Positions 1 to 8,684 of a stretch of 57,376 nucleotides of DNA are shown here, one piece after another. Under the pieces are notes generated by a model. It was not told the DNA's origin, did no database searches, and was given only the letters and a program-made list of their open reading frames with translations. Each line of letters begins with the position of its first letter. The first letter of the stretch is position 1. A program made the position numbers and the translations under genes. The stretch comes from Streptomyces lycii. Its GTDB lineage: Bacteria > Actinomycetota > Actinomycetes > Streptomycetales > Streptomycetaceae. The DNA is taken from contig NZ_WHPN01000428.1 in the NCBI RefSeq assembly GCF_009735685.1, positions 1 to 57,376 on the forward strand, written 5' to 3'.

Positions 1-157
1 CCGGCGCAACCGGAAGCCGAGCACCGCGCACCCCCCGCACAACCGGAAGCCGAGCACCCGCGCCCCGGCCACCCCGCGCCCCGGGAACCCGGTGAACTCC
101 GGGCACCCCGCGCTCCCGGGCACCCCGCACAACCGGTCACCCCACGCGGGAGGCGAC
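1..157. repeat. Repetitive flank at the window start
   Basis: Contains two copies of CAACCGGAAGCCGAGCACC (about 7 and 41) and GGCACCCCGCR units (about 101, 119). No ORF is supported; it is downstream of the SLATT gene. Confidence 0.5.
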
Positions 158-895
158 TCAGCGCGGCGACTCCGGCGGACGCTGCCGCGGCATGTTCGGG
201 CGGGCCCCCGGCGGCAGCGGAAACCGTGGCACGGGCGGGCCGCCGCCGTGGTCGCCGCGGGACGCCCAGGGCACCAGGGACTGGGTCAGCAGCGGCGCGG
301 AGCCGGTCCGGAACTCCACCATCCAGTCCGCCGTCTCCGACCGCACCAGCTCCGAGATGTCCTCGGAGAAGCGCCGCAGCACCGACAGACAGCGTTCGGC
401 GGCTTCGCTCGCGGTGCCCTCCGTCGGTCCGAGCACCTCGCGCACGCTCTCGGAGGCCCAGTCGAACTGGAGCGCCTCCAGCCGCCGCTGCACCGCCTGG
501 GCGGTGGCGACACTGCGCATCCAGCCGGACGTCAGCCCGAAGAAGCGGTCACAGGCCACGCACGCCGCCGCCCCGACGAGCGCCAGACAGCCCCAGCCCG
601 CGCCGGAACCGACCAGTCCGGTCAGCTCCAGCAGCGGCAGCGAGAAGCCCGCCGTGGCCGACAGCGCGGCACCCGCCCGCAGGGCTCGCGCACCCCGGCG
701 CTTGCCGAGACGGTCCCGCAGATACCAGTCGGCGGTGGTGAGCGCGCGCTCCTCCACCCACTGGTAGAGCTCGTCGAGCCGCTCGGCGGGCTCGCCCCAG
801 TCGCCGAGGGGGAAGGGCCGGCCGAGCAGGTCGCCCTGCTGCTTGCCGTCGTCCTCCCGAGGAGGTCCCTCGGGCTGCATCTCCGGCTGGCTCAC
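158..895 (-). CDS. SLATT-domain two-TM membrane protein (solitary)
   Basis: Predicted 245-aa inner-membrane protein. After a hydrophilic, Asp/Glu/Pro-rich N-terminus comes an Asp-Glu-Leu-Tyr-Gln-Trp-Val helix. Two hydrophobic segments follow (about residues 75-95 and 100-120), then the conserved stretch FFGLTSGWMRSVATAQAVQR and a long amphipathic C-terminal helix. This pattern fits the SLATT family (SMODS/SLOG-associating two-TM proteins) common in actinobacteria. Some family members are predicted pore-forming effectors paired with nucleotide-generating enzymes. No such partner is seen here, so the role is unknown. The start is the GTG preceded by AGGGAG; the frame stays open further upstream without a better site. 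It is divergent from purD. Family assignment is from pattern memory, not a search. Confidence 0.75.
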   Translation of the reverse strand: MSQPEMQPEGPPREDDGKQQGDLLGRPFPLGDWGEPAERLDELYQWVEERALTTADWYLRDRLGKRRGARALRAGAALSATAGFSLPLLELTGLVGSGAGWGCLALVGAAACVACDRFFGLTSGWMRSVATAQAVQRRLEALQFDWASESVREVLGPTEGTASEAAERCLSVLRRFSEDISELVRSETADWMVEFRTGSAPLLTQSLVPWASRGDHGGGPPVPRFPLPPGARPNMPRQRPPESPR

Positions 896-1242
896 CCGTG
901 TGCTCCCTGTTCCGTGTCCGTGTGATCGGCGGAATATGCGGCAATCGGTCATGTGGTCGCGCCGCTCTCCGACAGTGACCGTGTGTGACGACGCGTGTGG
1001 CGTCTGTTGCGTGGACCCTTCATACCGCCGAACGGTGGGGCTCGACGGCCGTACGGCGCTTTTCACCCACGGATGAGGCGGCTGATCAGGTATAGGGAAT
1101 CCGGCGACCACCCGAAAGAGTGATCCCGCCTCGGGAGTTGCCGCCCGCGGGGTGCCTCCGCCCGCTCCCGGGGACCGCCTCCCGCGCCCGCGCGCACCAC
1201 CGCCCGTACGCCCCGCGGCGCGGTGCCCCGCCGTCGTACGAC

Positions 1243-1248
1243 TACTCT
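1243..1248 (+). promoter_or_regulatory. Candidate -10 element of purD (leaderless)
   Basis: TACTCT lies exactly 7 nt before the purD GTG, and no Shine-Dalgarno sequence is visible upstream of that codon. Transcription would start on or next to the start codon. No convincing -35 is seen. Confidence 0.5.
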
Positions 1249-1255
1249 GAGCCGC

Positions 1256-2524
<1,269 letters not shown>

Positions 2525-2550
2525 AACGGGCGGCACGCCCGGCTCGTTCC

Positions 2551-2617
<67 letters not shown>

Positions 2618-2648
2618 CACCGCCGCGTTCCGGTGCGGGCCCGGCGCC

Positions 2649-2701
2649 GTGGTCGTGTCCGTGTCCGTCTCCGTGGTCGTGTCCGTGTCCGTGTCCGTGT
2701 C
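2649..2701. repeat. Imperfect hexamer repeat GTGTCC/GTGGTC
   Basis: A run of GTGTCC units interspersed with CGTGGTC and GTCTCC variants, about nine units long, close to the 7-bp repeat after purD. Confidence 0.8.
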
Positions 2702-2917
2702 GAAGCGTGCATGGCGAGGTTCTGACCAAAGCCATTCCATCGAGTGACCGGTTGCCCATCCGGCTGACGCGCTCACACCCCCGAACTATGGTGCCCGGCA
2801 AGCAGCTCCGCCCCCACGGCGGAGCCCGCTCGCCGGGCATCCGGCCCACCGGCATTGCGCTGTCGGCGCCCGGTGCCACAGTGGGGGGATGAGCAGCCGT
2901 CAGCAGGTCGGCAGGGG

Positions 2918-4570
2918 GTGAACTCGTTGGTCTCCGAACCGGAAGGTGCGGAACTCGGAATGCGCTTCGCGCGTTCCCGGGCCCTCGCGGTCCTGCGTGT
3001 CCGCGGCGCGGCGCTGGCCGTCGCGCTGCTCCCGGCGGCCGTCGCGGTCGTCCTCTTCGCCGCCCCCGCCACCGGCCGGCTGACCGGCTCCGGCTGGGAC
3101 ACGGCGCGCTGGACGACCGCCGCCGTGGCCGCCGTCGTGCTGTCCGCCGCGGTGCTCGTCGCCGCCGTGGTGGCACGGGCCGGGCCGGCGGTCAGCCCGA
3201 CCGTCCCGATCGCCGAGGGGACCGCCCCCGACCTCTACCGGCTGGTCCGCGAGCTCGCCGACCGGCTAGACGTACCGGCGCCCTCCGCCGTGGCGCTCAC
3301 CCCGGACTGCGACAGCTGGCTCGAGGACCGGGCGCATCTCGGGCGCCGCAGCCTCGGCGTCCGCCGTCCGGCCGGGCGGGGGCGGGCGGCGGAGCGGGCG
3401 CCCGAGCTGGTCGTCGGCTCCCCCTTCCTGTGGTGGATGCGGGTCGCCGAGCTGCGGGCCGTCCTCGCCCCGGTGGTGGCCGGGACCGGGCCCGCCGCCC
3501 ACCCGGACATAGCGGCCGCCCGGCGGTTCGTACGAGGGCTGGACGCGGCGGTCGCCGTCGCGGACCGGCACCGGGCGCTGGCCCTCGTCGGCTGGGTGAC
3601 CCGCCCGTTGCTGCGCGGTTGCCGGCGGCACGCCGGCGAGATGGAGCGCGGTGTCGCCGCCGCCGCCTCCGCCCGGGCCCAGTCGGTGGACTACGGCCTG
3701 CGGATCGTCGCCCAGGAGCAGGTGGGACTGGCCTACGCGGGCTGGGACCGGCTGCTGACCCGGGTCGCCCTCCCGGCCTGGCGGATGGGCCGCTGGCCCT
3801 CCCGGCTGGACGCCGGGGTGGTCTCCGCGCTCACCGAGCTGTCCCGCCGCGACCGGCTCGCGGAGGGCTTCGCCTCGCGGCTGGGCGAGCGGCCCGCGTG
3901 CGACCTGCTGGAGGAGCCCGGCGCGGTGGACGAGGCGGCGTCGCTGCTCGCGGCCCGGCTCTTCCACGGCGGCCCGGCGGAGCGGGGCCCGGACTGGGCG
4001 CCGGTCGACTGGGAGGCGTATCCGGAGGAGGTCGTGGACCGCAAGTGGCGGCTCGAGGCGGCCCGGCTGCACCGGATCCTGGACGAACTCCCCGACGCCG
4101 CCCCGGCGTCCGCCGCGAGCGGCGGGCCCACCCTCGCCAGGGTGCTGGACCGGCTCGCGGGCGGAGCGGGGGAGGAGGGGTTCACGGCGCGGCTCGCCGC
4201 CCGGCTCGACACCGAGATGGCCCGCGAGGAGCGGCACCGGCAGGAGTCCTCGGCCGCCGGGCCCGGAGCCGTCGGCGGGCCCTGGGGTGAGGATCCCGTG
4301 CCGCTGCTGCCCCTGCAGGCGCCCCGCACCGGCCGTGAACTGCTCGCCGACCACGTGCTCGCGGCGGTCTGCTGCGCCGCCGTGGACACCGCGGGAGCGG
4401 CGCCCGGACTGGACTGGCTCGACGGGCCCGTCCTCCGCTTCGGCCGGGAGCGGGCCGCGGATCCGTTCCCGGCGGTGCTGGAACTGGTCGAGGGCGGCGA
4501 CGCGGACGCCCTGCGCGGCTGGATCGTTACTGCGGGGGTCCGGCCGGAAAAGCCTGTGCGGCTGGTGTGA
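2918..4570 (+). CDS. Membrane protein, M48-peptidase-like without the zinc motif
   Basis: 550-aa protein with two N-terminal hydrophobic segments (about residues 32-50 and 63-88). The following LYRLVRELADRLDVPAPSAV, LVVGSPFL and ELRAVLAPVVAG stretches resemble the core of M48 (HtpX/Ste24-like) metallopeptidases. In active enzymes ELRAVLA is followed by HExxH; here residues 184-188 read PVVAG. The downstream segment that normally carries the third zinc ligand is also changed. It is therefore most likely a pseudo-enzyme or scaffold rather than a protease. The long C-terminal half is not recognised. Two starts compete: GTG 2918, and TTG 2927, which lies 7 nt after AGGGGGTGA. Function is unknown. 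Confidence 0.8.
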   Translation: MNSLVSEPEGAELGMRFARSRALAVLRVRGAALAVALLPAAVAVVLFAAPATGRLTGSGWDTARWTTAAVAAVVLSAAVLVAAVVARAGPAVSPTVPIAEGTAPDLYRLVRELADRLDVPAPSAVALTPDCDSWLEDRAHLGRRSLGVRRPAGRGRAAERAPELVVGSPFLWWMRVAELRAVLAPVVAGTGPAAHPDIAAARRFVRGLDAAVAVADRHRALALVGWVTRPLLRGCRRHAGEMERGVAAAASARAQSVDYGLRIVAQEQVGLAYAGWDRLLTRVALPAWRMGRWPSRLDAGVVSALTELSRRDRLAEGFASRLGERPACDLLEEPGAVDEAASLLAARLFHGGPAERGPDWAPVDWEAYPEEVVDRKWRLEAARLHRILDELPDAAPASAASGGPTLARVLDRLAGGAGEEGFTARLAARLDTEMAREERHRQESSAAGPGAVGGPWGEDPVPLLPLQAPRTGRELLADHVLAAVCCAAVDTAGAAPGLDWLDGPVLRFGRERAADPFPAVLELVEGGDADALRGWIVTAGVRPEKPVRLV

Positions 4571-4822
4571 TGGTCCCGTGTCCCTGGTGTGACGGCCGGT
4601 AAGGGATGATCATAGGTGTCACGTACGTCTTTTCGGACCGGCCGGCGACCGGCCGGCCCCGGCCGGATTCACCAATTCACAACGAACGGTGACGGAGTAC
4701 GTGCGTAATGTGATGTGCTGTGACGTGTCGCTGTCGCTCGTCGTAAGAGAGCAACACGGAGCGTGAACACGGCAGCGGCCGCGCGCGGGACGATCGCGCG
4801 CATGGGCGGGAGGGAGCGGTCG

Positions 4823-6316
4823 ATGGGAACGGAGCAGATCCGGCGCTGGGAGTCGGGTGCACTCGCGCACGCCGTCACGGATCCCTTCGGCCAGGGGCCG
4901 CTGCCCTGGCTGCGTGGCAGCGAGAACTACTTCGACGACACGGGGCAGGTCGTCCCCTGGTACGTCGACCCGGCCGTGGCCCTGGACGAGCCCGGCATCC
5001 CCGCGCCCCGCCGCAGCTCGGAGCGGTCTTCGCCGCGTACGGCGGACGACGTGCGCGGGCAGATCAAGGGCTTCGCGTCCACCGGCGCCGTCGCCCCGGG
5101 CGAGGCCCTGGACTTCCACATCACGGTCGACCCGCCACAGCAGTTCAGCGTCGACGTCTACCGCATCGGGCACTACGCGGGCGACGGTGCCGCGAAGATC
5201 ACCACCAGTCCGCGGCTGTCCGGCATCGCCCAGCCCGCCCCGATGGCGGCCCAGCGCACGGTCTCCTGTCATCACTGGTGGTTGTCGTGGCGCCTACAGG
5301 TCCCGACGTACTGGAACAATGGCGCATATGTTGCGGTTTTGACGACCGTCGACGGCTACCGCAGCCACGTCCCCTTCACCGTCCGTGACGACCATCCGGC
5401 GGATCTGCTGCTGTTGCTGCCGGACGTCACCTGGCAGGCGTACAACCTCTACCCGGAGGACGGCCGCACCGGCGCCAGCCTCTACCACGCCTGGGACGAC
5501 GAGGGCCGGCTGCTCGGCGAGAAGGAGGCGGCGACCACCGTCTCGTTCGACCGTCCGTACGCGGGCGCCGGACTCCCGCTGCACGTCGGGCACGCGTACG
5601 ACTTCATCCGCTGGGCCGAGCGCTACGGCTATGACGTCGCCTACGCCGACACCCGCGACCTGCACGCGGGACGCGTCGACCCCAGCCGGTACCGCGGCCT
5701 GGTCTTCCCCGGCCACGACGAATACTGGTCCGTCCCCATGCGCCGCGCCGCCGAGCGCGCCCGGGACAGCGGCACCTCGCTGGTCTTCCTCTCCGCCAAC
5801 ACCATGTACTGGCAGGTGGAGCTTGCCCCGTCCGCGTCCGGGGTGCCCGACCGGCTGCTGACCTGCCGAAAACGCCAGTGCCCCGGCAAGGCCGCGCTCT
5901 GGCGCGAGCTGGGCGCGCCGGAGCAGCAGTTGCTGGGCATCCAGTACCAGGGCAGGGTGCCCGAGCCGAACCCGCTTGTCGTCCGCAACGCGGACCACTG
6001 GCTGTGGGAGGCCACCGGCGCGAGCGAGGGCGACAAGCTGGACGGCATGGTCGCGGGCGAGGCCGACCGCTACTTCCCGCGCACCGCGCTCCCCGAGCAC
6101 ACCGACCGGATCCTGCTCGCACACTCCCCGTACGAGGACGCCGACGGCGTCAAGCGGCACCAGGAGACCTCGCTCTACCGGGCCCCCAGCGGCGCCCTCG
6201 TCTTCGCCTCCGGCACCTTCGCCTGGTCCCCGGCGCTCGACCGCCCGGGCCACACCGACGCCCGCGTCCAGCGCGCCACGGCCAACCTCCTCGACCGGAT
6301 CTGCAAGCGGGACTGA
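4823..6316 (+). CDS. N,N-dimethylformamidase beta-subunit-like protein
   Basis: 497-aa protein with no signal peptide or TM segment. Residues about 70-480 show the pattern of the large-subunit C-terminal domain of N,N-dimethylformamidase: FSVDVYRIGHYAGDGA near the N-terminal beta domain, then LLLLPDVTWQAYN, GLVFPGHDEYWSVPMR, ANTMYWQVELA and FASGTFAWSPALDRPG. Streptomyces genomes commonly encode such standalone homologues next to purC, and their substrate is not known. An amidase role is only an inference from the fold. The start is the ATG 7 nt after GGGAGGGAG; upstream ATG or GTG codons lack such a site. Confidence 0.8.
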   Translation: MGTEQIRRWESGALAHAVTDPFGQGPLPWLRGSENYFDDTGQVVPWYVDPAVALDEPGIPAPRRSSERSSPRTADDVRGQIKGFASTGAVAPGEALDFHITVDPPQQFSVDVYRIGHYAGDGAAKITTSPRLSGIAQPAPMAAQRTVSCHHWWLSWRLQVPTYWNNGAYVAVLTTVDGYRSHVPFTVRDDHPADLLLLLPDVTWQAYNLYPEDGRTGASLYHAWDDEGRLLGEKEAATTVSFDRPYAGAGLPLHVGHAYDFIRWAERYGYDVAYADTRDLHAGRVDPSRYRGLVFPGHDEYWSVPMRRAAERARDSGTSLVFLSANTMYWQVELAPSASGVPDRLLTCRKRQCPGKAALWRELGAPEQQLLGIQYQGRVPEPNPLVVRNADHWLWEATGASEGDKLDGMVAGEADRYFPRTALPEHTDRILLAHSPYEDADGVKRHQETSLYRAPSGALVFASGTFAWSPALDRPGHTDARVQRATANLLDRICKRD

Positions 6317-6568
6317 GCGGCGCCGCCGCCTGCCCCTTGCTCCCTGCCCCCCTGACCCCTGTCCGCGGCCCCCGACCGGCACCTCCGGTCCGCCGCCGGT
6401 CCGCGGCCGGTCCAGCGGGCCGGTCCGCCGGCCGGCCCGGCGCGTCCGTTGCCGCGCGCAGGATTGATCTTCCCCATCCGGGGCTACCCGACCCTGGCCG
6501 TACCGAGCGGCCTCCCGTACGGGAGAATCGGAAATCCCTGCTCCTGGACCAACTCACGCGGAGGCAGC

Positions 6569-7546
6569 GTGTCCGGATTCGTCGAAAAGCCCGAGCCGGT
6601 GCAGGTTCCCGGCCTGGTGCACCTGCACACCGGCAAGGTGCGCGACCTCTACCGGAACGAGGCCGGTGAGCTGGTGATGGTCGCCAGCGACCGCACCTCC
6701 GCCTACGACTGGGTGCTGCCGACCGAGATCCCCGGAAAGGGCCGCATCCTCACGCAGCTGTCCCTGTGGTGGTTCGACGTGCTCGCCGACCTCGTGCCCA
6801 GCCATGTGCTCGGTACGGACGTGCCCGAGGGCGCGCCCGCCGACTGGGAGGGCCGCACCATGATCTGCAAGCCGCTGCGCATGGTCCCGGTCGAATGCGT
6901 GGCCCGCGGCTATCTCACCGGCTCCGGTCTCGCCGAGTACGAGAAGACCCGTACCGTCTGCGGACTCGCCCTCCCCGAAGGGCTGATCGACGGCTCCGAA
7001 CTTCCCGCGGCGATCTTCACCCCCGCGACCAAGGCGGCCGTCGGCGACCACGACGAGAACGTCAGCTACGAGGAGGTCGCCCGGCAGGCCGGCGCCGAGA
7101 CGGCCGCCGAGCTGCGCCAGACGACCCTCGCCGTCTACAGCCGGGCCCGGGACATCGCCCGCGAGCGGGGCATCATCCTGGCCGACACGAAGTTCGAGTT
7201 CGGTTACGAGACCATCCAGGACGGCGAGGCCGCGGCCACCGGGGGCGCCGGTGCCGGTGCGGGCGGTGCCACCGGCGGCGGGCGACAGGAGCGGCTGGTG
7301 CTCGCCGACGAGGTGCTGACGCCCGACTCCTCCCGTTTCTGGCCCGCCGACCGCTGGGAGCCGGGCCGCTCCCAGCCGTCCTTCGACAAGCAGTTCATCC
7401 GCGACTGGCTCACCTCACCGGCCTCCGGCTGGGACCGGAACGGCGAACAGCCGCCGCCCGAACTGCCGGCGGAGATCGTGGAGCAGACCCGGGCCAAGTA
7501 CGCGGAGGCGTACGAGCGGCTGACCGGCACGGCCTGGACGGACTGA
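6569..7546 (+). CDS. purC: Phosphoribosylaminoimidazole-succinocarboxamide synthase
   Basis: 325-aa SAICAR synthetase, which condenses CAIR with aspartate using ATP. Diagnostic stretches are LHTGKVRDLYRNEAGELVMV, ASDRTSAYDWVLPTEIPGKG and VECVARGYLTGSGLAEY, followed by the C-terminal DKQFIRDWL segment. The GTG start follows GGAGG with only 4 nt between, a short but workable spacing. A Gly/Ala-rich loop of about 20 residues (residues 223-243, near AATGGAGAGAGG) interrupts the conserved GYETIQDGE...LADEVLTPDSSRFWP region and is probably a tolerated surface insertion. It is a monocistronic unit. Confidence 0.96.
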   Translation: MSGFVEKPEPVQVPGLVHLHTGKVRDLYRNEAGELVMVASDRTSAYDWVLPTEIPGKGRILTQLSLWWFDVLADLVPSHVLGTDVPEGAPADWEGRTMICKPLRMVPVECVARGYLTGSGLAEYEKTRTVCGLALPEGLIDGSELPAAIFTPATKAAVGDHDENVSYEEVARQAGAETAAELRQTTLAVYSRARDIARERGIILADTKFEFGYETIQDGEAAATGGAGAGAGGATGGGRQERLVLADEVLTPDSSRFWPADRWEPGRSQPSFDKQFIRDWLTSPASGWDRNGEQPPPELPAEIVEQTRAKYAEAYERLTGTAWTD

Positions 7547-7855
7547 GGAACCGCCTGCCGGGCGGCGCGCTGCGGACCGGTTACCGGCCACCGGCTACGG
7601 CCTGCCGGGCGGCGTTTTGCGGACCAGCCGCCGACACGGCCTGCCGGACGGCGGGCCGATGAGGACCGGCTACCGGCAACCGTCTGCCGGTGACAGGCTG
7701 AGGAACGGGCTCCGGAACGGCCCCGGACGCGAGTGGGAAATCATGGACCGGGCCCGGGCCCGAGTGGCAACTCACGGACCGGGCCCGAGCAGGGACTCAT
7801 GGACCGGGCCCGGACCCGAGGACGGCCCCGGGAGCCGATACACGGAGGAAAAGCC
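7547..7855. repeat. Gene-free stretch with imperfect repeats
   Basis: About 310 bp after purC. The first part has three diverged copies of a CGGCCTGCCGGGCGGCG...GCGGACC unit (7553, 7597 and 7640). From 7741 to 7820 there are three copies of TCAYGGACCGGGCCCG followed by GAG (spacing 31 and 26 bp), each rich in CCCGGG. No ORF is supported. Confidence 0.7.
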
Positions 7856-7887
7856 GAGAACCCCCGGTCGTCCGACCGGGGGTTCTC
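7856..7887 (-). terminator. Intrinsic terminator of tRNA-Gly(GCC) copy 1
   Basis: Perfect 14-bp stem (GAGAACCCCCGGTC and its complement) with a GTCC loop, directly downstream of the tRNA. On the minus strand it is followed by TTTT within GGCTTTTCC. Confidence 0.85.
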
Positions 7888-7893
7888 GCACTG

Positions 7894-7966
7894 AGCGGAC
7901 GACGAGATTCGAACTCGCGACCCTCACCTTGGCAAGGTGATGCTCTACCAACTGAGCCACGTCCGC
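7894..7966 (-). tRNA. tRNA-Gly (anticodon GCC), copy 1
   Basis: 73-nt cloverleaf with a GCGGACG/CGTCCGC acceptor stem, canonical D loop AGTTGGTA, anticodon loop TTGCCAA and T loop TTCGAAT. The CCA end is not encoded. It lies 34 bp after the response-regulator stop codon on the same strand and is followed by a strong terminator. A second, identical gene lies 3,089 bp away. Confidence 0.97.
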
Positions 7967-7999
7967 CTGCCCCGCCCGTTCCCGCGCGGTGCGACACCC

Positions 8000-8005
8000 A
8001 CTATA
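8000..8005 (-). promoter_or_regulatory. Candidate -10 of tRNA-Gly(GCC) overlapping a stop codon
   Basis: On the minus strand TATAGT lies about 34 nt before the tRNA. The TAG inside it is the stop codon of the response regulator, so the tRNA promoter would overlap the end of that coding sequence. The two other local tRNA-Gly genes have TAGAGT at similar positions. Confidence 0.5.
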
Positions 8006-8684
8006 GCCAACCTCGCTCGCGTGCGACGCGCACCGCCGTATGACGGTTCTCCGCGGAGAGCTTCGCGGCGGCCGAGGAGAGGTAGTTGCGCACCGTCCCG
8101 GCGGACAGCGCCGCCCGCTGCGCGATTTCAGTGACCGGCGCTCCGTCCGCCGCCAGCGCCAGCACCTCCGTCTCGCGCGCGGTGAGCGGGGAATCGCCCG
8201 CGCTGATCGCGTCGGCCGCCAACTCCGGGTCCACGAAACGGTTTCCGGCGTGCACGGTGCGGATGATCTCGGCGAGCCGCTGCGCGGACACGGTCTTCGG
8301 TACGAAGCCCCGGACGCCCGCGCCGAGTGCCCGCTTGAGATGGCCCGGCTTGCCGTGACTGGTGACGATCATGGTCCGGCAGTCCGGGAGTTCGGCCCGC
8401 AGCGACGTGGCGACCGCCACACCGTCGGCGCCCGGCATCTGGAGATCGAGCACCGCCACGTCCGGCCGGTGCGCCCGCGCCATGGCCAGCGCCTCGGGCC
8501 CGGAGGCGGCCTCGGCCACGATCACCAGGTCGTCCTCCAGCGAGAGCAGCGCGGTGAGCGCGCCCCGGATCAGATGCTCGTCGTCGGCGAGCAGCACGCG
8601 CAACGGGGCCGGTTCCGGCGACTCTCCCGTGCCGCCGGGCGCTGCCGGACGGGGTTCGTTCCCGGGGCCCTGGGTTTCCGTCAC
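8001..8684 (-). CDS. NarL/FixJ-family response regulator
   Basis: 227-aa two-component regulator. The receiver domain (about residues 28-145) has the acidic pair D34-D35, phospho-acceptor D80 in VAVLDLQMPG, T/S at 108-109 and K130 in GFVPK. A LuxR-type helix-turn-helix (about 163-220) begins LTARETEVLALAADG. It resembles DesR-like partners of HisKA_3 kinases. The GTG start overlaps the kinase stop codon as GTGA, indicating translational coupling, and GAGAGG lies about 9 nt upstream. A proline-rich 25-residue N-terminus precedes the receiver. Targets are unknown. The stop codon lies inside the tRNA-Gly promoter. Confidence 0.93.
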   Translation of the reverse strand: MTETQGPGNEPRPAAPGGTGESPEPAPLRVLLADDEHLIRGALTALLSLEDDLVIVAEAASGPEALAMARAHRPDVAVLDLQMPGADGVAVATSLRAELPDCRTMIVTSHGKPGHLKRALGAGVRGFVPKTVSAQRLAEIIRTVHAGNRFVDPELAADAISAGDSPLTARETEVLALAADGAPVTEIAQRAALSAGTVRNYLSSAAAKLSAENRHTAVRVARERGWL

